Assembly (NCBI RefSeq): GCF_034653355.1
Contig: NZ_JAYEER010000004.1
Location: 1,364,001-1,428,000, forward strand
From: Nitrospirillum sp034653355
Lineage (GTDB): Bacteria; Pseudomonadota; Alphaproteobacteria; Azospirillales; Azospirillaceae
Reading direction: 5' to 3'
DNA: 64,000 nt
Shown: one piece after another, positions 1 through 9,198 of the stretch
Layout: the number at the start of each line of letters is the position of its first letter
Numbering within the stretch: the stretch's first letter is position 1
Program-made: the position numbers and the translations under genes
The notes under the pieces: model-generated
Seen by the model: the letters and a program-made list of their open reading frames with translations, nothing else
Told to the model about the DNA's origin: nothing
Database searches by the model: none

Positions 1-404
1 GCGCGGCCGGGACGCCAAGCCCAGACGGTGGGCGCCACGTAATGGATCAGGGGAATGTCCGGGTCGGCCTTCTTGACCCGGCGCGCCACGCGGAAGCAGA
101 AGTCCGGCGCGTCGATGGTCACCACCGCCGCCGGCTTCATGTCCAGGATGGCCTGTTCCGTCTGCTTCATACGCCGCAGCAGGCTGGGCAGCTTGGGCAG
201 CAGTTCCGCCAGGCCGAACAGGGCCAATTCCTCCATGGGGAACAGGCTTTTCAGGCCCTGCGCCTTCATGCGCTCCCCACCGATGCCGGCGAAGCGGATG
301 GCGCCAAACGTTTCCTGCTTCAGGGCCAGCATCAGCCGGCCGCCCAGCACGTCGCCCGACGGTTCCCCCGCGACGAGGAAGACCAAAGGCACATCCTCGT
401 TCAT
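1..404 (-). CDS. lpxB: Lipid-A-disaccharide synthase LpxB, 3' end outside window
   Basis: Glycosyltransferase that joins UDP-2,3-diacylglucosamine and lipid X (2,3-diacylglucosamine-1-phosphate) into the lipid A disaccharide at the inner membrane. Only the first ~134 codons are inside the window. The N-terminus has the family's glycine-rich motif (VAGEPSGDVLGG, about residues 10-21), followed by GIGGERM and a VTIDAPDFCFR stretch typical of LpxB. The ATG at 404 overlaps the TGA of lpxI in an ATGA, so the two are translationally coupled. It is the last visible gene of the envelope operon. Confidence 0.93.
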   Translation of the reverse strand, partial: MNEDVPLVFLVAGEPSGDVLGGRLMLALKQETFGAIRFAGIGGERMKAQGLKSLFPMEELALFGLAELLPKLPSLLRRMKQTEQAILDMKPAAVVTIDAPDFCFRVARRVKKADPDIPLIHYVAPTVWAWRPGR

Positions 405-1230
405 ACCGCCTCCGTAACGATACCGGTGACGAACAGGCCGGCGGCATCCGCCGCCTGGGCCACCTGTTCGGCGCCCAAGGTCAGGGTGCCGCCCGCCTCC
501 ACCGCGATGCCGCGGAAGCCATGGGCCGCCGCCTTCCGCACCGTTGTAACGCCGATGGTGGGCAGATCCAGGCGGATGTCCTGCTGGGGTTTACGCATTT
601 TGACCAGGATGGGCCCCGGCCCTTCACGGCGCAGGCCGCCGCAGCGCTCGATCAGGGCGTCGGTGCCCTCGATGGCTTCCACGCCCAGCACCAACCCCTG
701 CTGCACCACCACCGCCTGCCCCACGTCCAGCAGGCCCAGGGTGCGCGCCACGGCCACGCCATGATGGATGTCGGCCTCGGCCGCGGCGTCGGGAACCAGG
801 GCGCCCATGGGGCCGGCGCGGCTCAGCAGCCCTTGCACCAGGGCCTGCACGGCCACGACGGTGAACCCCTCTTCCTCCAGCGTCGCCACCAAGGCGCGCA
901 GGATGCCGTCGTCACCCAGGGCCTTCGCGCCGATGCGGGCGAAGAACTTGGCCGCGAACCAGTCGGGGCGCATTTCGGCCAGGCTGGGCCGGCGCACCCG
1001 GCCGGCCAGCACGATCTCGCCCACGCCTTCGGCGCGCAGCCGATCCAGGATGGCGCCGGCGGCGCCGATGCGAAAAGCCGCCTGGGGCACATCCGCCGGC
1101 ACGATCGCGTCCTGGCCTTCCAGCGTCACGACGAAGACCGGGCGCCCCAGCGCGCGGCAGGTGTCGACCAACCGGCCGGGCAGGTCCCCCCACCCGCCAG
1201 TATCCCCAGTTTTACAGGGGTGTCCGGCAT
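401..1230 (-). CDS. lpxI: UDP-2,3-diacylglucosamine pyrophosphatase LpxI, frame broken near N-terminus
   Basis: LpxI hydrolyses UDP-2,3-diacylglucosamine to lipid X, replacing LpxH in many alphaproteobacteria. The ATG at 1230 overlaps the lpxA stop (TGATG) and gives MPDTPVKLGILAGGG, the expected start. The rest (DLPGRL, RPVFVVTLEGQ, then a long C-terminal domain to 401) is in another frame. The switch is at a C6 run at 1186-1191 on the plus strand. The span is 830 nt, so one added base gives exactly 277 codons (276 aa), the family length. A sequencing error is more likely than a pseudogene because lipid A synthesis would otherwise be blocked. The open frame reaching 1261 lacks the natural start. 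Confidence 0.9.
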
Positions 1231-2018
1231 CAGCGCGGCTGGCACAAGGCGCGGCCGCCACGGCCGCGGATAAAGTCCAGCACCTCCCCCACCACGGGGG
1301 CCGGGTCGGCGCTTTCCACCGCCGCCATGCGGTCCGCCAAGGTGCCGTCGTGGCTGAAGATGTTGTCGAAGGCGGTGCGCAAGGCGTTCACATCCTCCTT
1401 GGAGAATCCGCGGCGTGTCAGGCCGACCAGGTTCAACCCGGCCAGGAAGGCGCGGTCGCCCTTCACCAGGCCGTAAGGGATGACGTCGCTTTCCACGCCC
1501 GACATGCCGCCGATCATGGCGTGGGCGCCGATGCGCACCCACTGATGCACCGCCGACAGCCCGCCCAGGATGGCGTTGTTCCCCACCTCGACATGGCCAC
1601 CCAGGGTGGCGTTGTTGGCCAGGATGACGTTGTCGCCCACGATGCAGTCGTGCGCCACATGGGACGAGGCCATGAACAGGCAGCCGTCGCCCACACGGGT
1701 CACCATGCCGCCGCCTTCCGTGCCGATGTGCATGGTCACATGCTCACGGATGCGGTTGTTGCGGCCCACGATCAGTTCCGCCGGCTCCCCCTTGAACTTC
1801 AGGTCCTGGGGCGCATGGCCGATGGAGGCGAAGGGGAAGATGACGGTGTTGGCGCCCACCTGGGTGCGGCCTTCCACCACCACATGGCTTTTCAGCTCCA
1901 CCCCATCACCCAGGGCGACATGGGGACCGACCACGCAGAAGGGGCCGATCTTGACCCCGGCGCCGATCTGGGCGCCGGGATCGACCACGGCGGTCGGGTG
2001 GATCACGGTCTCGCTCAT
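1230..2018 (-). CDS. lpxA: UDP-N-acetylglucosamine acyltransferase LpxA
   Basis: Catalyses the first step of lipid A synthesis, moving a 3-hydroxyacyl chain from ACP to UDP-GlcNAc. The 262-aa protein shows the left-handed beta-helix hexapeptide repeats (IHPTAVVDPGAQIGAGVKIG and following) and the usual helical C-terminus with the GLNLVGLTRRGF segment. The catalytic His is expected in the central ASSHVAHDC stretch. A GTG at 2021 is an alternative start, one codon upstream. It lies 12 nt after fabZ and overlaps lpxI by one base. Confidence 0.96.
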   Translation of the reverse strand: MSETVIHPTAVVDPGAQIGAGVKIGPFCVVGPHVALGDGVELKSHVVVEGRTQVGANTVIFPFASIGHAPQDLKFKGEPAELIVGRNNRIREHVTMHIGTEGGGMVTRVGDGCLFMASSHVAHDCIVGDNVILANNATLGGHVEVGNNAILGGLSAVHQWVRIGAHAMIGGMSGVESDVIPYGLVKGDRAFLAGLNLVGLTRRGFSKEDVNALRTAFDNIFSHDGTLADRMAAVESADPAPVVGEVLDFIRGRGGRALCQPR

Positions 2019-2030
2019 CACGGATAAGGC

Positions 2031-2522
2031 CTAGCTGTCCATCACGATCATGGCGGCGTAGGTGGCCTCGGCGCACAGCTGGCCGTCCACCCAGGCCTCA
2101 CCCTTGAACTTCCACACGTTGCGGCGGTTCTGGATCTTCTGGACCTTGATCTCGACGCGGTCGCCCGGCACCACTGGGCGGCGGAACTTCGCCTCCTCGA
2201 TGGACATGAAGTAGACCAGCTTGCCTTCCGCCGATTCACCCAGCGTGTGCATGACCAGCACGGCCGAGGTCTGGGCCATCGCCTCCACGATCATGACGCC
2301 CGGCATGACGGGCTTCTGCGGGAAGTGGCCGGTGAAGAACGGCTCGTTGATCGTGACGTTCTTGATGCCCGTGCAGCTCTCACCCGTGATGATGTCGACG
2401 ATCTTGTCGATCAACAGCATGGGATAGCGATGCGGGATCATCTGCATGATCCGCAGGATGTCCAGGTCGGGCACCTTGCCAGGAACCTTCTGCTCTTCAG
2501 TCGTCACGTCCATCACCTTCAT
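2031..2522 (-). CDS. fabZ: 3-hydroxyacyl-[ACP] dehydratase FabZ
   Basis: Hot-dog fold dehydratase of type II fatty acid synthesis, converting 3-hydroxyacyl-ACP to trans-2-enoyl-ACP and competing with LpxA/LpxD for substrate. The 163-aa product contains MIPHRYPMLLID, the active-site His in GHFPQKPVMPGV and the catalytic Glu in VEAMAQTSAV. The start is uncertain: ATG 2522 or ATG 2513 (MDVTTEEQ), the latter having GGTAGGA about 9 nt upstream. Either start overlaps the 3' end of lpxD, indicating coupling. Confidence 0.96.
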   Translation of the reverse strand: MKVMDVTTEEQKVPGKVPDLDILRIMQMIPHRYPMLLIDKIVDIITGESCTGIKNVTINEPFFTGHFPQKPVMPGVMIVEAMAQTSAVLVMHTLGESAEGKLVYFMSIEEAKFRRPVVPGDRVEIKVQKIQNRRNVWKFKGEAWVDGQLCAEATYAAMIVMDS

Positions 2523-3537
2523 TCCTACCCCGCACCAGGCGGCCCAGCGCGGCTACCTGGCGCAACCATTGCCGCATGGGCACGGCCGGCGATCCGCCGA
2601 CCTTTTCCCCCGGCCCCACATCCCGCATGACACCGCTTTGCGCCGCGATCTGCGCGCCGGCCCCAATCTTCAAATGCCCCGTCACGCCGGCCTGTGCCGC
2701 CAGCACGACATGATGATCCAGCTTGGTGCTGCCCGATATCCCCGCCTGGGCCACGATGACGCAGCCGGCACCGAGGTGCACGTTGTGCCCGATTTGCACC
2801 AAATTATCAATCATACAGCCCCGGCCGATCACGGTATCGGGCCCCGCCCCCCGGTCCACCGTGGCGTTGGCGCCGATTTCCACGTCGTCCTCGATCAGCA
2901 CGCGCCCCATCTGCGGCACGCGCACATGCCCCGCCAGATCCATGGCGAAGCCGAAGCCGTCCTGGCCGATGCGGGCGCCGGGATAAATGGTCACCCGCGA
3001 TCCCAGGACGCAGTGGGTCAGCGAGGCGTTGGCGCCGATGACGGTGTCGTCCCCCAGCCGCACGTTCACGCCGATGGTGGCGTTGGGCCCGATACGGCAG
3101 CGTGCGCCGATGACGGCCCCCGCCTCGACCACGGCGCCCGCAGCGATGTCCGTCCCCTCGCCCACCTCGGCGGTCGGGTCGACATGCGCGCCGGGACTGA
3201 CCTTCCCGGACGGCGCGGCCGCCGGATAAAAGGCCTGCGCGCACAGGGCGTAGGCCTTGTAGGGGTTGCGCGACAGCAGGAGCGCCACATCCGCCGGCGC
3301 CTTGGAGGCGAGCGCCGGGTGAACCACCACCGCGCCGGCCCGGGTGGCGCTGAAGGCGGCCACGTACTTCTTGTTGTCCAGGAAGCTCAGTTGGCCCGGC
3401 TCCGCCGCGTCCAGGGCCGCGACATCGCTCAGGACCAGGTCCGGATCGCAGCCCGGCGCCACCTCGGCGCCGGAGCGGCGCGCCAGCTCGGCAAGGGTAT
3501 AGGGCCCGGCCCGGTTGAAGAAACGGGGATCGGCCAT
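2497..3537 (-). CDS. lpxD: UDP-3-O-(3-hydroxyacyl)glucosamine N-acyltransferase LpxD
   Basis: Adds the N-linked 3-hydroxyacyl chain in the third step of lipid A synthesis. The 346-aa product has the N-terminal uridine-binding domain (about residues 1-110), hexapeptide repeats (about 110-290), and the QIGHNVHLGAGCVIVAQAGISGS region with the catalytic His. The start is ATG 3537 (MADPRFFN), with AAAGGTG upstream. An in-frame codon at 3555 is less likely. It overlaps fabZ by about 26 nt and follows skp/ompH, as in most proteobacteria. Confidence 0.96.
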   Translation of the reverse strand: MADPRFFNRAGPYTLAELARRSGAEVAPGCDPDLVLSDVAALDAAEPGQLSFLDNKKYVAAFSATRAGAVVVHPALASKAPADVALLLSRNPYKAYALCAQAFYPAAAPSGKVSPGAHVDPTAEVGEGTDIAAGAVVEAGAVIGARCRIGPNATIGVNVRLGDDTVIGANASLTHCVLGSRVTIYPGARIGQDGFGFAMDLAGHVRVPQMGRVLIEDDVEIGANATVDRGAGPDTVIGRGCMIDNLVQIGHNVHLGAGCVIVAQAGISGSTKLDHHVVLAAQAGVTGHLKIGAGAQIAAQSGVMRDVGPGEKVGGSPAVPMRQWLRQVAALGRLVRGRNEGDGRDD

Positions 3538-3610
3538 GGGAACGGCACCTTTCAACGGCAGCGACCGCGCCCGGACGCGTCATCCCCCGATGGAGGCGCC
3601 CGGGAACCGG

Positions 3611-4258
3611 TCAGTTCGGAACGTTGACCGTGATCTGCGGCAACGTGGCGTTCAAACGTGACAACACGGTGTTGGTTATGTCCAACGCGTCGTCCGCCAT
3701 GTAGATGATGTTGGACCGCGGAATGACCAGCGTGAAGCCATTCTCGCGCGCCACCTCGCCCACCACGCGCACCATGTTGTCGCGCAGCTGGGCGCTGGCG
3801 GCGGCGAAGGCATTGTCCAACTGGCGCTTGCGTTCCTGCAGGCGCCGCTGCACCTCCGCCACCTGCTGTTCGAAGTCCTTGCGCTTGGCGTCGAAATCTT
3901 CCTGGCCCAGCTTGGTCCGCTGGCTGGCCAATTCCTTTTCCGCCTGCCGCAGGAACTGTTCCTGCTGCGACTGTTCCGCCTGGAACTTCTGCGTCTGCTC
4001 GCTGTCCTGGCGCTTCATGCTCTGCATGGCGGAGCACTTTTCCAGCAGGAACTGCACGTCGACCACGGCGATGGACGTGACCGGCTTCTGCGGGCTGTCG
4101 CTGGCCACGGGCTTGGCCGGCGCCTTGGCCGGGACCGCCGCCAGGGCGGCATCCACGGGCTGCGTGCCCCCGAAACCAAGAACGAGGGCCGCCAAGGCGG
4201 CCCTCGCATGGGAAAGGCAAACGGTCGGGGGTGTGGTGCGGCGTGCGAACGCCATCAT
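3611..4258 (-). CDS. OmpH/Skp-family periplasmic chaperone
   Basis: Probable periplasmic holdase for outer-membrane proteins, encoded between bamA and lpxD as usual. The 215-aa product starts MMAFARRTTPP with a signal-peptide-like hydrophobic stretch (ALAALVLGF) and has an Ala/Pro/Lys-rich linker (residues ~40-60). The OmpH signature AVVDVQFLLEKCSAM follows, then a long charged Gln/Glu/Lys-rich coiled coil (about 85-155). GGGACGGGAC precedes ATG 4258; ATG 4255 is also possible. A longer upstream reading frame overlaps bamA and is rejected. Confidence 0.88.
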   Translation of the reverse strand: MMAFARRTTPPTVCLSHARAALAALVLGFGGTQPVDAALAAVPAKAPAKPVASDSPQKPVTSIAVVDVQFLLEKCSAMQSMKRQDSEQTQKFQAEQSQQEQFLRQAEKELASQRTKLGQEDFDAKRKDFEQQVAEVQRRLQERKRQLDNAFAAASAQLRDNMVRVVGEVARENGFTLVIPRSNIIYMADDALDITNTVLSRLNATLPQITVNVPN

Positions 4259-4275
4259 GTCCCGTCCCTTCGTTC

Positions 4276-6607
4276 TTAGAACTGCGAACCGAAGCTGAAG
4301 CGGAACTGCTGGACGCGGTCGTAGCTCTTCTTCATCCACGGATAGGCCAAGTCGATGCGGATGGGGCCGAAGGGCGACTTCCACGACACGCCCACGCCCG
4401 AAGAGGCGCGGAACGCGAACTCATCATGGAAATCGTCACCAGGCAACGGCGACTTACCGCTCTGGTCCAGGGCACCGATATCGGTGAAGACGTGGAAGTC
4501 CACGCCCAGTTCCTCCGGCAGGCCCAGCGGGAAGGTGACTTCCGACGTGCCACGCACCAGCCGCTTGCCGCCCAGGGCGTCGTTGCCACCGTTGCTGCTG
4601 AACGCGCGGGGACCGACGCCGGCCACCTGGAAGCCGCGCAGGGTATCGCCACCCAGGAAGAAGCGGTCCTGAATGCGCACGAATTCGCCGCCCAAGCCCA
4701 GGATATAGCCGACCTCGCCCTCGATCTTCAGCACCACGTTGCTGAACAGCGGGAAGTAGATGCCGGAGGTCAGGCGGTTGCGCAGGAAGTGCACGCTGCC
4801 GCCCAGGCCCGCCACCTGGTTGGTGACGGTGAAGTAGTAGCCGGAGGTGGGCTTCAGGCGGCTGTCGCGGGCGTCGAACGTCAGGGCCGACTGGATGGAC
4901 GAGGTGGTCGTCGCACCCACCTGTTCCTGCACGAAGCGCGTGGTTTCATACGTGATGTCGCTGATCCGGGTATGGGACAGCGTGTAAGTCACCAGTTCGC
5001 GCAAGCGGTCGGAGATGGGGAAGCCGGCACGGATGTCGAAGCCCGTGCTGGACATGTCGTAGCTGTAGGACTCTTCCGTCGTGTTGGCGTTGCGGTTAGG
5101 TGCGGAACAGGTCGGTACCCACGGCCAGATCCCGGTTCATGAAATAGGGATCGGTGTAGGAGATGGTGAATTCCTTGGAGTAGTAGGACCACATCGTCGA
5201 GAAACGGATGTCTTGGCCCGTACCCAGGAAGTTGCGCTGGCGGATCGAGAAGTCGATCAGCGCGCCTTCGGTGGTGGAGTAGCCCAGGCCCACCTGGATT
5301 TCGCCGGTGGACTGCTCGCTGAGGTCGACCGTCAGGACCGCCTGGTCGGGCGTGCTGCCCTCGCTCGGCTTGATCTTGACCTCGTCGAAGAAGCCCAGGT
5401 CCTTCACGCGCTGCTCGGAGCGCTTGACCTTGGAGGCGTTGAAGGGGTCGCCTTCGGCCAGCAGCAGCTCGCGCCGCACCACCTTGTCCAGGGTGATGAG
5501 GTTGCCGTTGATGTCGATGCGCTCCACGAACACGCGCGGGCTGGGATTGATCTCGAAGTGCAGGTCGACGGTCTGCGTGTCGGCGTGGCGTTCCTCATTG
5601 GGGTCCACCTGCACGAACGCGTACTGCTGGTCGCCCAGCTTGTCCTGCAGCTTGTTGATCGTGCTTTCGATCTTGTCGGCGTTGAACCAGTCGCCTTCCT
5701 TGGTCTCGATCACCTCCCGCAGGGGGGCCAGATCGATGTCCTTGATGGCGCTGGTCAGTTCGATCTTGCCGAACTTGTATCGCTTGCCTTCGTCCAGGGC
5801 CATGGTGATGAAGAACTTGTCACGATCCGGCGTCAGTTCCGCGACCGACGACATCACGCGGAAGTCGGGATAGCCGTTGCGGAAGTAGAAGCGGCGGATC
5901 TGTTCCTTGTCGTAGGCCAGACGATCGGGATCGTAGGTGTCGTCGCTGGACAGGAAACGCCACCAGCGCAATTCCTTGGTCACCATGACGTCGCGCAGCT
6001 CGCTGTCGTCATAAATGTTGTTGTTGATGAAGCTGATCAGCTGCACGCCGGTCAGCGGGCCTTCGTCGATCTCGAACACCAAGTCGACGCGGTTCTGTTC
6101 CAGCTGGACGATCTTGGGTTCGATGCGGGCGGCGAAGCGGCCGTTGCGGCGATAAACGTCCAGCATGCGCTGCACGTCCTGCTGCACGCGGGACCGGGTG
6201 AACACCAGGCGCGAACGCAGCTGTACCTCGGACTGCAGATCCTCGGTCTTGACGCGCTTATTCCCTTCGAAGACCACGCGGTTGATGATCGGGTTCTCGA
6301 CCACGGCCACCACCAGGGTGTCGCCGTCGCGACGCAGGGTCACGTCGGCGAACAGGCCGGTGGCGAACAGGGCCTTCAGCGACTCATCGATCTTGTCCGG
6401 ATTGAAGGCATCGCCCTGGGACACCACCAGATAAGAGCGGACCGTGGCCTGCTCGATACGCTGGGTGCCTTCGACGCGGATGTCCTTGATGACGCCACCG
6501 GACAGGATCTCCTGAGCCCAGGCACCGGACGAAAGAGCGACAGCTGACGTTGCGGTGGTGCCGGCGATAGCCAGGCACAGCGCCGCTACTCTCGAAACCG
6601 AACCCAA
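4276..6607 (-). CDS. bamA: Outer membrane protein assembly factor BamA, frame broken at ~5096
   Basis: Central beta-barrel of the BAM complex that inserts outer-membrane proteins. The start is TTG 6607 behind GGGGGAAAT, followed by a cleavable signal ending near GAWAQE and five POTRA repeats beginning IKDIRVEGTQRIEQ. The C-terminal barrel ends RFSFGSQF with the expected terminal Phe. The frame stops at 5096 after VGTDLFRT and resumes in another frame with NRNANTTEESYSYDMSSTGF. The span is 2332 nt, so removing one base (or adding two) gives about 776 aa, normal for the family. BamA is essential, so the break is probably a consensus error. It lies 13 nt after rseP. Confidence 0.92.
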
Positions 6608-6620
6608 TTATTTCCCCCGG

Positions 6621-7763
6621 TCAAACTTTGGAAATCAGAGACTTAACGAAACTGCCCACACCAAAGTGGATCAGATCGTTCCAAGTGGCGAAAATCATGA
6701 GACTAAGTACCAAAGCCAGGCCGATCCGGAAACCATATTCCTGAGCGCGCTCGCCCAGGGGACGGCCCCGCAAAGCTTCCAGGCCATAGTACATAAGATG
6801 CCCGCCGTCCAGCATGGGGACGGGGAAGAGGTTGATCAGGCCCAGGTTCACCGACAGCACGGTCATGAACCAGATGACCTGGACCAGGCCCAACTGGGCC
6901 ATCTGGCCGGACATCTGCACGATGCGCAACGGCCCACCCAGATCCTCGGTGCCATGGCTGCCTGCGATCATTTGGCCCACCGCGTCCAGCGTGCCGGTGA
7001 TCAGGGCCCAGGTGGCCTTGCCCGCCGCCCATACGGCGTTCAGCGGATCGCGGCGGTGGTATTCGTCCTGGCCGCGGATGACGCCCAGGCGGCCGATGCG
7101 GCTCTTGTTGCCGAAGCGGTCTTCCAACTCCACGGCGCGCGGCGTGACCCGCAGGTCCATCTGCGCGTCGCCGCGCTGCACCTTCACGTCCAGGGTCACG
7201 TCCGGATTGATGGCGATGATCTGCTGCAGATCCTCGAACCGTTCGATCTTGTGGCCGCCCAGTTCCAGCACACGGTCGCCCGCCTGCAGGCCGGCCACGG
7301 CGGCGGCGCTGTCGGGCTCCACCTGTTGCAGCACGGCGGGCGTGTAGGGCTGGCCGTAGAACATGAACAGCAGCGACAGGGCCACGATGGCGAAGAGGAA
7401 ATTCGCCATGGGGCCCGCCACCACGATGGCGGCGCGCTGGCCCACCCGCTTGTAGTGGAAGGACACGGCGCGCTCTTCCGGCGTCATGGAGCGGGTCTCG
7501 GCGCCGGGCCGGCTGGCGGCGTCGGCGTCACCAAACATCTTCACATAGCCGCCCAGGGGGATCAGGCTGAACTTCCAGCGCGTGCCGGCGCGGTCGTTGA
7601 AACCCCAGATTTCCGGGCCGAAGCCGATGGAGAACACATCCACCCGCACGCCGTTGCGGCGCGCGATGTAGTAATGGCCGAACTCGTGCACGAACACGAG
7701 GACGGTCAAGACCACCAGGAAGGTGCCCCCATAGGTGCTGGCGTAGTTCACGATCTGATGCAT
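6621..7763 (-). CDS. rseP: Site-2 intramembrane metalloprotease RseP/RasP
   Basis: Zinc intramembrane protease that cleaves anti-sigma factors and leftover signal peptides. The HEFGH zinc motif lies in the first membrane helix (VLTVLVFVHEFGHYYIARR), a PDZ domain covers about residues 125-210, and the C-terminal NLFPVPMLDGGH carries the third metal ligand (LDG). The ATG at 7763 (MHQIVNYA) has TTGGAG 9 nt upstream. GTG 7784 and TTG 7778 are possible alternatives behind GAAGGAGGGG. About 190 nt without a recognisable gene separate it from dxr. Confidence 0.94.
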   Translation of the reverse strand: MHQIVNYASTYGGTFLVVLTVLVFVHEFGHYYIARRNGVRVDVFSIGFGPEIWGFNDRAGTRWKFSLIPLGGYVKMFGDADAASRPGAETRSMTPEERAVSFHYKRVGQRAAIVVAGPMANFLFAIVALSLLFMFYGQPYTPAVLQQVEPDSAAAVAGLQAGDRVLELGGHKIERFEDLQQIIAINPDVTLDVKVQRGDAQMDLRVTPRAVELEDRFGNKSRIGRLGVIRGQDEYHRRDPLNAVWAAGKATWALITGTLDAVGQMIAGSHGTEDLGGPLRIVQMSGQMAQLGLVQVIWFMTVLSVNLGLINLFPVPMLDGGHLMYYGLEALRGRPLGERAQEYGFRIGLALVLSLMIFATWNDLIHFGVGSFVKSLISKV

Positions 7764-7971
7764 CGTCCCAAACTCCAATAACACCCCCTCCTTCAGGGCT
7801 CCCCCGCCTTACCCCGCCTTCCGGCGCGGAAACTGGGACACGCATATGAAGAGGGCCTGTTTGCCTGACCGCGATGGTGCGCCCCGCTGGTGAACAAAAC
7901 ATCACCGTCAGCGGCTCCGCGATCCGGCCGGCAGGCCCCGGTCATCCTTGAACGGCCGGGACCCCCATTTC

Positions 7972-9198
7972 CTATCGCGCCTGAATCGCTTCAGCCGCAA
8001 CCCGCCGCGCAACGGTATCGACTTCGCGCACATCGTCCAGTGAATTAAGGCGGGAGTGCGGCACCGTCGTCATCGTGTGTTCGACGATACGCTCAATATC
8101 GAGGAAGCCGACGCGGCCGTCCAGGAAGGCGGCCACGGCCACCTCGTTGGCGGCGTTCATGACGCAGGCGGCGCAACCACCGGCGCGCATGGCCTCGCGC
8201 GCCAGACGCAGGGCCGGGAACTTCTCCGGATCGGGCGCATGGAACTCCAGGTGGCCTGCGGTCACCAGGTTCAAGCGGTCGCCCGGGGTGGCGATGCGGC
8301 ACGGCCAGCCCAGCGCCACGGCGATGGGCGTCCGCATGTCGGGCGTGCCCAGCTGCGCCAGGACGGAGCCGTCGACGTATTCCACCAGGCTGTGCACCAC
8401 CGACTGGGGGTGGACCAGCACGTCGATCTTGTCCTCGGGCATGCCGAACAAATGGTGGGCCTCGATGACCTCCAGCCCCTTGTTCATCATGGTGGCGCTG
8501 TCGACCGAGATCTTGGCGCCCATGTCCCAGGTGGGGTGGGCCACCGCCTCCTTCACCGTGGCGCGGGCCATGTCCTCGCGCGTCTTGTTGCGGAAGGGGC
8601 CACCCGAGGCCGTCAGGATCAGGCGGCTGACGCCCTCCACCCGTTCGGAGTCGAAGACCTGGAAGATGGCGCTGTGCTCGCTGTCCACCGGCAGCAGGGT
8701 GGCGCCGTGGCGCTTCACCTCGGCCATCATCAGCGAGCCGGCACAGACCAGCACTTCCTTGTTGGCGAAGGCCACGGTGGCGCCGCGGCGGGCGGCGGCC
8801 AGCGTCGGCTCCATGCCGGCGGCGCCGACGATGGCGGCCATGACCCAATCCGCGGGCCGCGCGGCGGCGTCCACCACCGCCTGGGACCCCGCGGCGACCT
8901 CGATGCCCGTGCCGGACAGCGCGTCCTTCAGGGCGGCATAGTGGCCCTCGTCCGCCACCACGGCGGCCTTGGCGCGCAGCTCCTTGGCCTGCCGGGCCAG
9001 CAAATCCACGTTCTTGCGGGCCACCAGCGCCTCGACCTGGTACTTCTCCGGATCGGCCGCGACCAGTTCCACCGTGTTGCAGCCCACCGAGCCGGTGGAG
9101 CCCAGGATGGTCACCGTGCGCGCGGCGGGCACGGCGGCGGCCGCCTCGGATGACGCCGCTTGGGGCGCCACAACGGCCTGCAGGGAACTCACCACCAT
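7972..9198 (-). CDS. dxr: 1-deoxy-D-xylulose 5-phosphate reductoisomerase
   Basis: Converts DXP to MEP in the non-mevalonate isoprenoid pathway, feeding the UppS encoded nearby. The 408-aa product has the NADPH-binding ILGSTGSVG, the metal/substrate motif LLPVDSEHSAIFQ, ILTASGGPF, and the conserved HPTWDMGAKISVDSATMMNKGLE block. The N-terminus carries about 25 extra Ala-rich residues before the Rossmann start. GGGGAG lies about 9 nt before ATG 9198. It overlaps cdsA by 10 nt. Confidence 0.97.
   Translation of the reverse strand: MVVSSLQAVVAPQAASSEAAAAVPAARTVTILGSTGSVGCNTVELVAADPEKYQVEALVARKNVDLLARQAKELRAKAAVVADEGHYAALKDALSGTGIEVAAGSQAVVDAAARPADWVMAAIVGAAGMEPTLAAARRGATVAFANKEVLVCAGSLMMAEVKRHGATLLPVDSEHSAIFQVFDSERVEGVSRLILTASGGPFRNKTREDMARATVKEAVAHPTWDMGAKISVDSATMMNKGLEVIEAHHLFGMPEDKIDVLVHPQSVVHSLVEYVDGSVLAQLGTPDMRTPIAVALGWPCRIATPGDRLNLVTAGHLEFHAPDPEKFPALRLAREAMRAGGCAACVMNAANEVAVAAFLDGRVGFLDIERIVEHTMTTVPHSRLNSLDDVREVDTVARRVAAEAIQAR

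Noticed and set aside
5081..6547. 488-codon open frame on the plus strand
   Set aside because: Antisense shadow of bamA, which has clear signal peptide and POTRA sequence.
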